A DNA stretch of 64,000 nt from contig NZ_JABSNM010000001.1 of assembly GCF_013294065.1 (NCBI RefSeq), positions 201,925 to 265,924 of the forward strand. The letters are read 5' to 3'. Positions 10,770 through 20,680 of this stretch are shown here, piece by piece. A program made the position numbers and the translations under genes. A model generated the notes under the pieces. It was not told where the DNA came from. It did not search any database and saw only the letters and a list, made by a program, of their open reading frames with translations. How positions within the stretch are numbered: the stretch's first letter is position 1; each line of letters starts with the position of its first letter. The stretch is from Sphaerotilus uruguayifluvii. Lineage in GTDB: Bacteria; Pseudomonadota; Gammaproteobacteria; Burkholderiales; Burkholderiaceae_C.

Positions 10770-13700
10770 TCAGAACGGCAGCAGGTAGCGCACCGAGATC
10801 GCGCGCGAGTCGCCGCCGGGGCCGGATCGGGTCGCGTTCCACTGCACCATCAGCCGGTCGCCGCCGAACAGCCGTCCGGCCGCGCCGATGCCGGCGCTCC
10901 AGCCGCTGCCGAGCCGGCTGTGCGTCGTCAGGTCCGCGTCGACGAAGGGGCGCCAGGCGCGGCTGAAGCCCTCGCGCGCGCCCAGCCCGGCGCTCAGGCC
11001 GATGCCGTGCAGCGCGTAGTCGTCCGGCACGAAGAAGCCGCTGCCGGGCAGGCTGGCGTCGGCGGTCAGCGCGGCGGTCCAGCCCGGCAGCGGGCCGGCG
11101 TCGGCGCGGTAGCGGCCGTACTGGCCGAACAGCCGCAGCGACAGGTCGGGTGCGGCGCCGCGCAGCACCTGCGCGACCTGCCAGTCCAGGCGGGTCGCGC
11201 GGCCCAGCGCGGTGCCGTCCTGCAGCGACAGCCGGTCGCTGCGCAGCGCCAGCCGCACCGGGTTGAAGGTCGACAGCCGCCAGTCGGCCTCGAGCTGCAC
11301 GCCGCTGCGCCGCCCGGCGGCCGCCAGCGCGGTGCTGTCGTCGGCGCGTGCGTTCAGCACCGCGCTGGCGCGCAGCTGCAGCCGGCCGAGCGGGCGCAGC
11401 GCCAGCGTCAGTGCCGCGGTCGGGAAGTCGCGCTCGGCCGAGCGTGCGCCCAGCGAGAGCTCGGTGTCGATGGCGCGGTCGGGCTGCCATTGCAGCGTCG
11501 CGCCGATCTCGCGGTCGACCGCCGCGACCTGCCCGAGCGCGAGGCCGTCGCCGTGCTGGCTGGCGTGGCGCGCCTGCAGCGCCAGCCGGCTGCGCTCGCC
11601 CAGCGGCAGCTGCAGCCCGAGGCTGCGCACGTCGGCGCGCAGGCCGTCGCGGCGGTGCTCCAGACCGAACTCGACGCGGCGCGAGCGTGCCCAGGCGACC
11701 TCGGCATGGGCCTCGTGCAGCGCGTCGTCGTCGTGCAGCTCCAGCCAGGACGCGCGCAGCGCCTGGGCGCGGCCGTCATGGCCGAGCGCCTGCAGCGCCT
11801 CGGCCTGCAGCGCCGGCGGCAGCCGCGCGCCGTCGGGGCGCTCGAGCAGCCGGCCGACCTCGTCGAGATCGCCCTCGTGCAGCGCCATCGCCATCGAGAT
11901 CCAGGTCGGCGTCAGCACCGTGCGGCCGTGATGGCGCCACAGCCACAGCCGCGCCTCGTCGTGGCGCTCCGAGGCCATCAGCCAGTCGAGCACCAGATCG
12001 CGCGCGGCCGCGGCGACGCGCGGATCGCTGCTGTCGCCGACCAGGCCGCCGGGCGCGAGCAGGTCGCGGATCACGCGCAGGTCGCCGTCGCCCTGCGAGG
12101 TCGCCAGCAGCAGGCGCGCGCGCTGCAGCCTCAGCGCCTGGCGCTCGGCCGGCGCCTTCGTGTCGGTGCGCAGCGCCAGCGCGCGCAGCTGCCGGCGCGT
12201 CAGCTCCAGCGCATGGTGGCGCACCGCCTGGCCCGCCGCGCCCTGGCCGGCGGCGTCGAGCACGTCGGCGTAGGCGGCGTTCCACAGCGCGTCGTCGCGG
12301 TGCAGCGGGGCCTGGCGGCGCCAGAAGGGCAGCGCGCGCCGCGGCAGGTCGAGCTCGACGTAGCCGGCGGCGTAGGCCGCGTCGTAGGCCGGGTCGGCCT
12401 GCGCCTCCTCCAGCCAGGTGCCGAGCAGGCGCTGCAGCTCGCCGCGGCCGCCGGACTCGACCAGCAGGAACAGGAAGGCGGTGCGGGTGCCGACATGGTC
12501 GGGCGCGGCGTCGAGCGCGCGGCGCATGTCCGCCACCGCCGCGAGCAGCTCGCCGCGGGCCTGGCGCCACTGCGCGCGCAGCATCCAGAAATAGGACTCG
12601 CGGTCGAGCCGCTGCAGCGCCTCGCCGTCGACCGCCGCGAACAGCGCCTCCATGCCGGCGAGGTCGCGCCGCTCCCAGCGCAGGTCCAGCGCGGTCAGCA
12701 GGTAGCCGTCGAGCTTCAGCCTTCGCCAGGCGCGCTCGGCGAAGGCGGCCGCGGCCCCCGGATCGCTCTCGCGCAGCAGCTGGATCTGGCGGTCGGCCTC
12801 GGTCGCGTCGAAGTCCTCGCGTGCGGTCACGATCGCCAGCGCCTGGCGCGCCTCGGTCTCGCGCTGCAGCGTCCAGGCCAGCGAGCCCATCAGCCGCCAC
12901 CAGGCGATGTCGTCGGGCGGCACGCGCGCGGCCAGCGGCTGCATCGCCTCGAAGGCCGCCTGCGGATCGGCGCGCAGCGCCAGCAGCGTCGCCAGCCGGG
13001 CCGAGCGTGCCGGCGTCATGCCGTCGCGCGCGGCCAGGCGGCGCAGCGCGTCGATCGCCGCCGGCATCTCGCCCATGCGCTCGTCCAGGTCGGCCTCGGC
13101 CTGCAGCAGCCGCGACGAGGCCTGGCGGCGCTGCGCCTCGCGCAGCCAGACGAGGCCTTCCTCGGGGCGGCCGAGCCGCTCGGTCATCGCCACCAGGCCG
13201 AGCACCTCGTCGTCGCCGAGGCGGCGCAGCTGCGCCACCTCGCGCCAGGTCGCCAGCAGCGCCTCGTCGTCGTTGAGGCCCGGGGCCAGGCGCTGCACGC
13301 CGGCCAGCGCGCGCTGCTGCAGCGCCGCGTCGCGGCTCAGCGTGGCCAGCCGCGCCAGCTCCTGCCACAGCGGCAGCGACTGCGCCGCCCGGCCGGACCA
13401 TTCGCCGACCTGGGCCAGGCGCTCCATCCAGACCGTGTCCTGAGGGCGCTGGCGCACCGCGGCGGCCGCCACCCGCCAGGCCTCGTCGAGCCGGCGGCTG
13501 GCCAGGAAGGTCTGCCAGGCCAGGGTGTAGGCCTCGTCGTCGAAGGGCAGGCGCGGATCGCCGACTCCGGCCGGCGGCAGCAGCGGCGCGGCCGCGCCCT
13601 CCGGTGCCGAGGCCGAGGGGGCGGGGGACGCGGGGGACGCCGGCGCGGCCTGCGCCGCCGGCAGCAGCGCCTCGACCCAGGGGCCGATCGCCGCCAGCCA

Positions 13701-14603
13701 GGCCGGCGAGCCCGGCGCCTGCGCGCCCATGCGCAGCAGCCGGCGTGCATAGCGCTCGGCCTCGTCGGGCCGACCGGCCGCCAGCGCCAGCCGGGTCAGG
13801 TACTCGAGCATCTCGCGGTCGTCGCCGACCAGCGCGTCGTGGCGCTCGGCCAGCGCCAGCGCCTCGCCGAGCCGGTTGCCCGACTGCAGGATGCGCAGCG
13901 CCTCGCGCAGGTGCTGGCGCCGGCGCTCCGGCGGCACCACCTCGATCGCGCGGGCATGCAGCTGCGCCGCGCCGGCGTGGTCCTGCGCCCAGATCGCGGT
14001 GCGCACCGCCTCGGCGAACCAGGGCTGGCGGTCGGCGTCGGCGTCGAAGCGGATGCGTGCATGGAAGCGCTGCGCCAGCCCGAGCTGCTCCAGCGCGACC
14101 GCCTTGCGCGCCCAGTCGAGCAGGTCCGGCGTCGGCCACTCCAGCAGCAGCCGGTCCTGCAGCGCCGAGACCTGCTGCAGCCGCAGCAGGCGCGCCGCGT
14201 CGCTGCCCGGCGGCGCGGCGTTGGCGCGCAGCTCCAGCAGCTGGTAGTTCAGCCGCGACAGCCGCAGCCGCGTCTCCGTGCTGGCGATCAGCCGGCCCTG
14301 CATCGGCGCCAGCGCCGCCTCGGCGCGGTCGGCCTGCTTCAGCGCGAAGTGGCGCTCGGCCAGCAGCATGCGCAGCTCGTCGTTGTCGGGCTCGCTGGTC
14401 AGCAGGTTGGCCAGGTAGCTGACGCTGAGCTCGTCGTTGCGCGGCTCGGCGCGCAGCCGCTCCATCAGCTCCTGGCGCGGGAAGAGCTGCACCAGCGCGA
14501 CGACGACCATGCCCGCGACCGCGAGCAGGCCGCCGGTCGACAGGATGCGCGCCCGCAGCCCGGTGGCGTCAGGGGCAACCAATCGTGAGCGTCTCTGTTC
14601 CAT
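10770..14603 (-). CDS. pelB: PelB, TPR scaffold and outer-membrane export porin
   Basis: A 1277-residue protein with one N-terminal membrane segment (about 21-42), a very long helical region of tetratricopeptide-type repeats (to about residue 900) and a C-terminal beta-barrel of amphipathic strands ending in Phe (VRYLLPF), as expected for an outer-membrane porin. PelB exports Pel, and its TPRs bind PelA. It is somewhat longer than the Pseudomonas protein (about 1190). Its start lies 35 bases inside pelA. A 78-base gap separates it from pelC, the largest in the operon. The Ala/Pro-rich stretch near residues 315-345 looks like a flexible linker. Confidence 0.92.
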   Translation of the reverse strand: MEQRRSRLVAPDATGLRARILSTGGLLAVAGMVVVALVQLFPRQELMERLRAEPRNDELSVSYLANLLTSEPDNDELRMLLAERHFALKQADRAEAALAPMQGRLIASTETRLRLSRLNYQLLELRANAAPPGSDAARLLRLQQVSALQDRLLLEWPTPDLLDWARKAVALEQLGLAQRFHARIRFDADADRQPWFAEAVRTAIWAQDHAGAAQLHARAIEVVPPERRRQHLREALRILQSGNRLGEALALAERHDALVGDDREMLEYLTRLALAAGRPDEAERYARRLLRMGAQAPGSPAWLAAIGPWVEALLPAAQAAPASPASPAPSASAPEGAAAPLLPPAGVGDPRLPFDDEAYTLAWQTFLASRRLDEAWRVAAAAVRQRPQDTVWMERLAQVGEWSGRAAQSLPLWQELARLATLSRDAALQQRALAGVQRLAPGLNDDEALLATWREVAQLRRLGDDEVLGLVAMTERLGRPEEGLVWLREAQRRQASSRLLQAEADLDERMGEMPAAIDALRRLAARDGMTPARSARLATLLALRADPQAAFEAMQPLAARVPPDDIAWWRLMGSLAWTLQRETEARQALAIVTAREDFDATEADRQIQLLRESDPGAAAAFAERAWRRLKLDGYLLTALDLRWERRDLAGMEALFAAVDGEALQRLDRESYFWMLRAQWRQARGELLAAVADMRRALDAAPDHVGTRTAFLFLLVESGGRGELQRLLGTWLEEAQADPAYDAAYAAGYVELDLPRRALPFWRRQAPLHRDDALWNAAYADVLDAAGQGAAGQAVRHHALELTRRQLRALALRTDTKAPAERQALRLQRARLLLATSQGDGDLRVIRDLLAPGGLVGDSSDPRVAAAARDLVLDWLMASERHDEARLWLWRHHGRTVLTPTWISMAMALHEGDLDEVGRLLERPDGARLPPALQAEALQALGHDGRAQALRASWLELHDDDALHEAHAEVAWARSRRVEFGLEHRRDGLRADVRSLGLQLPLGERSRLALQARHASQHGDGLALGQVAAVDREIGATLQWQPDRAIDTELSLGARSAERDFPTAALTLALRPLGRLQLRASAVLNARADDSTALAAAGRRSGVQLEADWRLSTFNPVRLALRSDRLSLQDGTALGRATRLDWQVAQVLRGAAPDLSLRLFGQYGRYRADAGPLPGWTAALTADASLPGSGFFVPDDYALHGIGLSAGLGAREGFSRAWRPFVDADLTTHSRLGSGWSAGIGAAGRLFGGDRLMVQWNATRSGPGGDSRAISVRYLLPF

Positions 14604-17409
14604 CGCGGGAAGTGGCGTAGTGGTGGAGGCCGTCGGCGACGCGCACGGCCCCGAGGCGGCGGCCGTCGAGGCTGACGCTGCAGCCGGCCGGATGGCGAAG
14701 GCTCAGGCTCAGCGGCACATGGCCGCTCAGCCGCAGCCGCGTGGTGGTGCCGTCGCGCTCGAAGGCGTCGATGCGGGCATTGGCCTCGGCGACGGACGTC
14801 GCGGCGTCGGCGCGCTCGCCCAGCGCGATCCAGGCCTGGTCGGCGGCGACATGCACATAGCGCTCGCCGGCGGCGGCCTCGTTCCAGCCGGCCACGCCGA
14901 GGCTGGCGCCGACCTGCGGCACGCCGGCCTCGGCCGGCAGGCGCAGCTCGCGCAGCGCGCGGGTGCCGCGCACCAGGAAGCCGCCGTCGCCGCGCGCCAC
15001 GACGATGTCCTCGTGGTCGAGCGCCTTGCGGACCCAGTCCGAGGTGAAGACCGGGTGCAGCGGCTGCGCCATCGCCCAGCGCCAGGCGCGCTGCAGCGCC
15101 TCCAGCGAGGCACGGCGCGAGGCGGCGTAGGTGTGGAAGTACAGGTTGACCGGCTTGAGCCGGTAGGGCCGCTCGGTCAGCTCGAAGGTCTGGATCACCC
15201 GCTCGTGGCCGTACAGCGGCCCGGTGAACAGGTTGGTGTAGACGTTCTCGTTCTGGTTCGGCGCGTAGACCTGGTAGTGCTCGCCCTTGCGGATGCCCAG
15301 CGGCGCGACGTGCGTGTAGGACGGCTGCGCGCGCGTGGCGATCGTCTCGCCGCCGTTGATCGACAGCACGCCGGCGCGCTCGACCGCCGCCAGCGTCGCC
15401 TCGCCCGGGTTGGTGTTGCCGCTCCACTGCAGCAGCACCACCTTCTTGCCCGGCGGCGCCAGCCGCGACTCGATGTAGCGGATCGAGCCGCCGATCTCGC
15501 GCTCGGCGTCGAAGCGGTAGCCGGGGATGTCCAGCGCATAGCCCTTGCCGAAGGCGCCGCGCTCGACCTCGCTCCACTCGAAGGGGTGCGAGAAGGTGTG
15601 CGAGGCGATCTCGACATGCGGCAGCGCGAACATGCGCCGCGCCAGCGCCTCCATCTGCGGCGCCAGCTTCGGGTAGAGCCCGTGCGGCGCGACCTCGCCC
15701 TCGATCACCGACATCGTGATCGGCACGCGGTAGCGCTCGAGGATCTCGCGCAGCAGCACCTCGCTGGCCAGCGGCGCACCGGGCAGGTCGCTGCGGTTCG
15801 GGAAGCCGTCGCCGTCGATGTGCACCAGCAGCAGGCGCCGGCCGCTCTCGGTGGTCGTGTCGGGCACCGGCATCGCCGGCAGCGCCAGCGCGCGGCGCAG
15901 GAAGGCGATCGGATCGAGGGTCCAGCGGAACTCGTCGCGCCCGGCCGCCAGCCCGGCCAGGCCCAGGCCCGGCCAGACATAGCCGCCCCAGGGCGTCAGC
16001 GCGATGGCGTCCATCGTCGCGCCGGTGGCGTCGCGCATCTGCAGCATCACCTCGGAGTCCGGCGGCGCGGCCAGCCGCACGAAGTCGAGCCGGCCGGCCA
16101 CCGGCATGGCCTCGAAGCCGATCGCCGGGTCCTTGCGGCTGAAGGTGACCGGCGCCACCGCCGGCGCGGCCCCGTTCGGCCGGCGCAGCCCCAGCACCGA
16201 CTCCAGCACGCCGGCTTCGCCCAGGCCGGGCCAGCCGAAGGACGCCACATGCAGGCCCTCGCCGATGGCCTCGCGCAGCAGCGCCGCGGTGGCCGGGCGC
16301 GAGCGGTCGTTGCTGAACAGCGTGACCACGCCGGCCAGCGGACCGAGCCGGCGCAGCGCCGGCAGCGGCTGCTCGTCCGGATTGACGAAGACCGGCACCA
16401 GGCCGAGGTGCTGCAGCGGCATCGCCAGGAAGCGGAAGGCCTCGGCGTAGGTCAGCTCGGCGCTGTCGCGCGCCACCGGCGCGTCATGCAGCACCAGCAC
16501 GCGCCGCGGCAGCACCTCGATCGCGCCGAGGCCGAGCACGTCATGCTCCGGCGCGGCGATCCACGGGATGAAGCCGTGCGCGCGGATGCGCCGCGCCGTC
16601 TCGCGGGCCAGCGCCCGCTCGCCCGGAGCGACATAGTCGATCGCCAGCACCGGCAGGCGATGGCGCTCGCGCACCTCGCCCAGGCGTGCCAGCAGCCAGT
16701 CGCGGTCGGCCTGCGCGACCGCGCGGTAGCGCAGCGTCGCCGGATTCCAGCCCCGGTACAGCGACTCGGCCGCGACCATGTCCACCAGCGGCGCGATCTG
16801 CGGCAGGACCTCGAAGCCGCGGTTCGTCACCAGCTTCGCGTCGGGAAAGGCCGCGCGCAGCGCCTGCACCACGCGCACCAGGCCGGCCTCCTGCTCGGCG
16901 CGCTCCTCGGGCGTGCGCGCGGCGAGCTGGTAGGAGTCCATCGTGTCGAGGAAGAAGCCGCGGTAGCCGAGCTGCCACTGCGGCCGCGCGACATGCTCGA
17001 CGAACCAGGCGGGCCAGTCGGCCGGGCGCTGGTCGATCACCGAGCTGTTCCAGTCGCGGTTGCGGCTGATGCGCCAGGCCGCGGGCACCTCGTCGTGGCG
17101 GGCGCTGTGGCGGCTGACCTCGCCGACCGAGACGTAGGCGAGAAAGCGGGTGTGGGGCGCGGCGCGCACCCGGGCGGCGATGTCGCCGTGGTAGGCCGGC
17201 TCCAGCACGACCCAGTCGAAGGCGGCCAGCTCGGTCCAGGGCGGATGCTCGCCGTAGAACAGCGCCACGCTCGGGTCCGCGGCCCGGGCCGGCGCGACCA
17301 GCGCCAGCAGCAGCGCCAGACCGATCAGCAGCCGCGACACCAGTCCGTCCAGCCGCCCCGGCAGCGGGCAGGTCCGCCGAAGCTCCTTGCGCTCTTCCGC
17401 GTGACGCAC
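14569..17409 (-). CDS. pelA: PelA, Pel hydrolase/deacetylase
   Basis: A 946-residue periplasmic enzyme. Counting from the GTG at 17409, a signal peptide ends near ALVAPARA (about 43). A glycoside-hydrolase domain follows (LAYVSVGEVS, GFFLDTMDSY, candidate catalytic E215 in AAESLYRGW), and a carbohydrate deacetylase domain carries D532/D534 in HIDGDGFPN and the H-x3-H pair H604/H608 in SHTFSHP. The spacing matches D528/D530 and H600/H604 of Pseudomonas PelA, so both activities should be intact. The GTG is preferred over a TTG at 17430 because AGGGAGG sits 5 bases before it. First gene of the pel operon. Confidence 0.92.
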   Translation of the reverse strand: MRHAEERKELRRTCPLPGRLDGLVSRLLIGLALLLALVAPARAADPSVALFYGEHPPWTELAAFDWVVLEPAYHGDIAARVRAAPHTRFLAYVSVGEVSRHSARHDEVPAAWRISRNRDWNSSVIDQRPADWPAWFVEHVARPQWQLGYRGFFLDTMDSYQLAARTPEERAEQEAGLVRVVQALRAAFPDAKLVTNRGFEVLPQIAPLVDMVAAESLYRGWNPATLRYRAVAQADRDWLLARLGEVRERHRLPVLAIDYVAPGERALARETARRIRAHGFIPWIAAPEHDVLGLGAIEVLPRRVLVLHDAPVARDSAELTYAEAFRFLAMPLQHLGLVPVFVNPDEQPLPALRRLGPLAGVVTLFSNDRSRPATAALLREAIGEGLHVASFGWPGLGEAGVLESVLGLRRPNGAAPAVAPVTFSRKDPAIGFEAMPVAGRLDFVRLAAPPDSEVMLQMRDATGATMDAIALTPWGGYVWPGLGLAGLAAGRDEFRWTLDPIAFLRRALALPAMPVPDTTTESGRRLLLVHIDGDGFPNRSDLPGAPLASEVLLREILERYRVPITMSVIEGEVAPHGLYPKLAPQMEALARRMFALPHVEIASHTFSHPFEWSEVERGAFGKGYALDIPGYRFDAEREIGGSIRYIESRLAPPGKKVVLLQWSGNTNPGEATLAAVERAGVLSINGGETIATRAQPSYTHVAPLGIRKGEHYQVYAPNQNENVYTNLFTGPLYGHERVIQTFELTERPYRLKPVNLYFHTYAASRRASLEALQRAWRWAMAQPLHPVFTSDWVRKALDHEDIVVARGDGGFLVRGTRALRELRLPAEAGVPQVGASLGVAGWNEAAAGERYVHVAADQAWIALGERADAATSVAEANARIDAFERDGTTTRLRLSGHVPLSLSLRHPAGCSVSLDGRRLGAVRVADGLHHYATSRDGTETLTIGCP

Positions 17410-17584
17410 CCGATCCCTCCCTCTGTTCAATATGAAAAAGTCAAGTAATTTTTCCGCTCTTTCTGATTATTTGTGAAAACAGGGGGATGGGTACTGATGC
17501 GTGCCTTAGCCTGGGGCGGGCGTAACCAAACCGAAAGAAAGCAGCAACGATGCGGCGCGTCCATCCTGGCGGCACGAAGACGAA
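17410..17584 (-). promoter_or_regulatory. Upstream region of the pel operon
   Basis: The stretch from about 17430 to 17480 is the most A+T-rich of the neighbourhood and lies directly before pelA. On the minus strand it contains TTGACT (a possible -35) but no convincing -10 at 16-18 bases, so I do not place a start site. It is the only plausible location for the pel promoter and for regulator binding, since all downstream pel genes overlap or nearly touch. Confidence 0.4.
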
Positions 17585-17612
17585 GGCGCCCCCTCCTTGC
17601 GGAAGGGGCGCC
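17585..17612 (-). terminator. Stem-loop after the outer-membrane barrel gene
   Basis: GGCGCCCCCTCC (17585-17596) and GGAAGGGGCGCC (17601-17612) pair over 12 positions with one G-T type mismatch and a 4-base loop. It stands 35 bases past the stop codon of the minus-strand barrel gene and is followed on that strand by a pyrimidine-rich tract (TTCGTCTTCG), consistent with an intrinsic terminator that also shields the pel upstream region. Confidence 0.6.
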
Positions 17613-17647
17613 CTGCGGGATCGGCGTGCCGGCGCTGCCGGCCGGGA

Positions 17648-18334
17648 TCAGAAGCTGTAGCCGACGGTGAAGCTGATCTGCGGGATCGCGCGAACCTTGC
17701 CGGCGCCGTCGCGCAGCTCGGCCAGTTCCTTGTCGAGGTTGGCCTGGATGTCGGGCTGGCTCGCCAGCGCGCCGCGCACCGTCGCGCTGACCTTGGCGCG
17801 GCCGATCAGCGCACCGACGTCGGCGCCGAAGCGCCAGCCCGAGGCGCTCTGGTGGCCCCAGCCGATGCCCAGATAGGGCGTCACGCTCGGGAACTTGACC
17901 TCGACGTTCAGGCCGTCGGCGGCGGTGGTGGTGTAGGTGCGGTCGCCGATGGTCAGCGAGCCGTTCGCGCCGGAGGCGTCGAGGCTGACCTTGTACTGGT
18001 TCGAGCTCAGGCCGCCGGTCAGGCGGAAGCTGCCCTGGAACGGGAACCAGTCGGCCAGCACCGCCAGGCGGTGCAGCTTGTACCGGCCCTCGTAGTTGAT
18101 GCCTTCCTCGGTGGTCGACTTCGAGCGCGAGCCCATCGTCATGAAGTCGGCGCGCACGGTGAAGCTGCTGTCGAGCGGGTGGGCGTAGCCGATGCCGATG
18201 CCGGGCAGGCCGGCATTCATGTAGACCTCGCCGGCGCGGGCCTGCGGGGCCAGCGCGGCGCCGGCCAGGACCAGCAGCGTCGGCAGCAGGGCGGTCCTGC
18301 GGATCTCGGTGCGGCGGGATGTCGTCGTCGTCAT
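17648..18334 (-). CDS. Outer-membrane beta-barrel protein, family uncertain
   Basis: The 228-residue precursor has a signal peptide ending in APQARAG. The rest is a series of alternating hydrophobic strands (VYMNAGLPGIGIGYAHPL, VTPYLGIGWGHQSASGWRFGADVG) and it ends in FTVGYSF, a typical barrel C-terminus with terminal Phe. Residues 185-210 are charged and helical, perhaps a plug or periplasmic loop. This looks like a small 8-stranded barrel; I cannot name a substrate. AAGGAGG lies 9 bases before the ATG, indicating strong translation. It has its own terminator and a palindromic leader, so it is likely monocistronic. Confidence 0.75.
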   Translation of the reverse strand: MTTTTSRRTEIRRTALLPTLLVLAGAALAPQARAGEVYMNAGLPGIGIGYAHPLDSSFTVRADFMTMGSRSKSTTEEGINYEGRYKLHRLAVLADWFPFQGSFRLTGGLSSNQYKVSLDASGANGSLTIGDRTYTTTAADGLNVEVKFPSVTPYLGIGWGHQSASGWRFGADVGALIGRAKVSATVRGALASQPDIQANLDKELAELRDGAGKVRAIPQISFTVGYSF

Positions 18335-18373
18335 GGTGTCGGTCCTCCTTCGGTGACGGGGTGGGGCGGGGGG

Positions 18374-18390
18374 CGGATCGCGGCGATCCG
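18374..18390 (-). promoter_or_regulatory. Perfect inverted repeat in the leader of the barrel gene
   Basis: CGGATCG (18374-18380) and CGATCCG (18384-18390) are perfect complements with a 3-base centre, 40 bases upstream of the ATG at 18334. It could be an operator or an RNA hairpin in the 5' leader. No regulator is encoded next to it. Confidence 0.3.
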
Positions 18391-18488
18391 TCCTGCGTCG
18401 TCCTTCACAGCCTAGGCAGGTACCGTCGGGGCAGCATCGGCCATCAGGTGGACAGGCCACGGCCATCTTTCACTTGACGTGAGGAGGG

Positions 18489-19298
18489 TCACGCCAGCGC
18501 GGTGTCGTAGTCGATGGTCAGCGGCGCGTGGTCGCTGAACCAGCTGTCCTTGTAGATCGATGCGGCGCGCGCCGTCCCGGCCAGGCCGGGCGTGGCCAGG
18601 TGGTAGTCGATGCGCCAGCCGACGTTCTTCGCCCGCGCCTGCCCGCGGTTGCTCCACCAGGTGTAGCAGGCGTCGGTGGTGTCGGGATGCAGGTGGCGGT
18701 AGACGTCGACCAGGCCGCCGCCGCCCGCGTCGAGCGGTGTCAGCAGCGTCGTCATCCAGGCGCGCTCCTCGGGCAGGAAGCCGGAGTTCTTCAGGTTGCC
18801 CTTCCAGTTCTTCAGGTCCGCCTCGCGGTGCGCGATGTTGACGTCGCCCATCAGCACGAACTCGCGCCCGCTCTGGCGCAGCGCGCGCAGGTGCGGCGCG
18901 ATGCGGGCCAGGAAGCGGTATTTCGCCTGCTGGCGCTCCTCCGAGGATGAACCGCTCGGGAAGTAACAGCTGATGATGGACAGCCGCCGATGTGGCGAGT
19001 CGTAACGGGCTTCAAGGTAGCGCCCTTCCGCGTCGAACTCCTCGTCGCCGAGCCCGGCGATGACGTCGCTCGGCGTGACGCGACTGTAGACACCCACCCC
19101 CGAATAGCCCTTTTTCTGCGCGTGATGGAAGAAACCCTGCATCCCGTCGATGGCGGACAGCGCCGGGCTCAGGTCCGGAGCCTGTGCCTTGAGCTCCTGC
19201 ACCCCCATACAATCGGCGCGTACCGATTCGACCCACGCGTGCAGGCCCTTGGTGGCCGCTGAGCGGATGCCATTGAGATTGAGGCTGACCAGACGCAC
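18489..19298 (-). CDS. xth: Exodeoxyribonuclease III (AP endonuclease)
   Basis: A 269-residue EEP-fold nuclease of DNA base-excision repair. Conserved motifs in order: [10 protein letters not shown] (start), QELKAQ (metal-binding Glu), the [10 protein letters not shown] stretch, YFPSG, GDVNIAH, and SDHAPL (catalytic Asp-His) near the end. Length fits the ExoIII family. The GTG at 19298 is chosen because GGAAGG lies 9 bases upstream; a TTG two codons earlier would be too close to that site. It is divergent from pyrE, only 18 bases apart. Confidence 0.93.
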   Translation of the reverse strand: MRLVSLNLNGIRSAATKGLHAWVESVRADCMGVQELKAQAPDLSPALSAIDGMQGFFHHAQKKGYSGVGVYSRVTPSDVIAGLGDEEFDAEGRYLEARYDSPHRRLSIISCYFPSGSSSEERQQAKYRFLARIAPHLRALRQSGREFVLMGDVNIAHREADLKNWKGNLKNSGFLPEERAWMTTLLTPLDAGGGGLVDVYRHLHPDTTDACYTWWSNRGQARAKNVGWRIDYHLATPGLAGTARAASIYKDSWFSDHAPLTIDYDTALA

Positions 19299-19316
19299 GT
19301 GCAAAGACCTTCCGAG

Positions 19317-20012
19317 ATGACGACCTCAGACGCAAGCTTCCCCCGCACCGATGCCCTCGCCCAGGATTTCGTGGCTTTCGCAGTCGACGCCGGCGTGCTG
19401 CGCTTCGGCGAGTTCAAGACCAAGGCGGGGCGGATGTCGCCCTATTTCTTCAACGCCGGCCTGTTCGATGATGGCGCCCGGCTGGGCCGCCTGGCCGAAT
19501 TCTATGCACGCCGGCTGATCGACTCGGGCCTGGAGTTCGACATGCTGTTCGGCCCGGCCTACAAGGGCATCACGCTGGCGGCGGCGGTGGCCATCGAGCT
19601 GGCGCGCCTGGGCCGCAACGTGCCCTACGCCTACAACCGCAAGGAAGCCAAGGACCACGGCGAGGGCGGCACGCTGGTGGGCGCGCCGGTCAAGGGCCGG
19701 GTGCTGATCATCGACGACGTGATCTCGGCCGGCACCTCGGTGCGCGAGTCGATCGCGATGATCAAGGCCGCCGGCGCCACGCCCTGCGGCGTGACCATCG
19801 CGCTGGACCGCCAGGAGAAGGCCAGCGAGAACGGCGTCGATGCCGAGCACTCGGCGGTGCAGTTCGTCGAGCGCGACCTGGGCCTGTCGGTGGTGGCGAT
19901 CGCCACGCTGGCCGACCTGCTGGCCTACCTGCGCGCGCAGCAGGACGCTCGCCTGGCCGGCAACCTGCCGGCGGTGCAGGCCTACCGCGACCGCTACGGG
20001 GTGCAGATGTGA
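19317..20012 (+). CDS. pyrE: Orotate phosphoribosyltransferase
   Basis: The 231-residue enzyme converts orotate and PRPP to orotidine monophosphate in pyrimidine synthesis. It has the PRPP-binding motif [13 protein letters not shown], the catalytic loop region [13 protein letters not shown] and the N-terminal SPYFFNAG. Start ATG 19317 overlaps the regulatory space of the divergent xth gene, so its promoter must lie partly within xth. Its stop overlaps the GTG start of the next gene (GTGA). Confidence 0.96.
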   Translation: MTTSDASFPRTDALAQDFVAFAVDAGVLRFGEFKTKAGRMSPYFFNAGLFDDGARLGRLAEFYARRLIDSGLEFDMLFGPAYKGITLAAAVAIELARLGRNVPYAYNRKEAKDHGEGGTLVGAPVKGRVLIIDDVISAGTSVRESIAMIKAAGATPCGVTIALDRQEKASENGVDAEHSAVQFVERDLGLSVVAIATLADLLAYLRAQQDARLAGNLPAVQAYRDRYGVQM

Positions 20013-20680
20013 GCCGCGCGGCGGCTCGCGTTCCCGTCGGGCTGGTGCTGGCCGCCGCGCTGGGCGCGGTCGCGCTGCCGGCGCGGGCCGACATCTATTC
20101 CTGCGTCAATGCCCGCGGCCAGCGCCTGACCGCCGATCGCCCGATCGCCGAGTGCATGGACCGCGAGCAGCAGGTGCGCGGCGCCGACGGCTCGGTGCGG
20201 CGCATCCTGCCGCCGTCGATGACCGCCGACGAGCGCTCGGCCGCCGAGGTGCGCCGCCGCCGCGACCAGCAGGCCGAGGACGCGCGCCGCGAGGCGGTGC
20301 GCCTCGACCGCAACCTGCTCAACCGCTACCCCGACGAGGAGCGCCACCGCCAGGCCCGCGAGGAGGCGCTCGAGCCGCTGCGCCACGCGCTGGCCGCCTC
20401 CGAGAAGCGCCTGGACGAGCTCGAGCGCGAGCGTCGCCAGCTGCGCGAGGAGGGCGAGTTCTACAAGGGCCGCGAGATGCCGCCGGCGCTGCGCCAGAAG
20501 TTCGACCAGAACGAGGCCGCCACCCAGGTCCAGAAGGACGTGATGCAGCACCACAAGGCCGAGATGCGGCGCATCAGCCAGATCCTCGACCAGGAGCTGG
20601 CGCGGCTGCGCCAGCTCTGGGCCGGCGCGGCGCCGGGCAGCCTGGCTGCACCGTCGCCCGCGCCGACCGCCGCGCGCTGA
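20009..20680 (+). CDS. DUF4124-domain exported protein
   Basis: The 223-residue product has a signal peptide ending ALPARA, then a short DUF4124-like module ([22 protein letters not shown], about 28-50) with two cysteines that could form a disulfide. The remainder is a highly charged helix, probably coiled coil (about 75-200). DUF4124 proteins are common in beta- and gammaproteobacteria and their role is unknown. It begins with GTG overlapping the pyrE stop and therefore seems co-transcribed and coupled with pyrE. Confidence 0.8.
   Translation: MSRAAARVPVGLVLAAALGAVALPARADIYSCVNARGQRLTADRPIAECMDREQQVRGADGSVRRILPPSMTADERSAAEVRRRRDQQAEDARREAVRLDRNLLNRYPDEERHRQAREEALEPLRHALAASEKRLDELERERRQLREEGEFYKGREMPPALRQKFDQNEAATQVQKDVMQHHKAEMRRISQILDQELARLRQLWAGAAPGSLAAPSPAPTAAR

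Noticed and set aside
10053-14588. A 1511-codon open frame on the plus strand opposite pelB
   Set aside because: It is an antisense shadow: the translation is Arg/Gln/Ala/His-rich without domains, while the minus strand encodes a clear PelB. Such frames are common at this G+C content.
14437-17448. A 1003-codon open frame on the plus strand opposite pelA
   Set aside because: Same reason: low-complexity antisense product against an intact PelA with catalytic motifs.
18335-18466. Upstream extension of the outer-membrane barrel gene
   Set aside because: The frame is open, but the ATG at 18334 has AAGGAGG at ideal spacing and starts the signal peptide.
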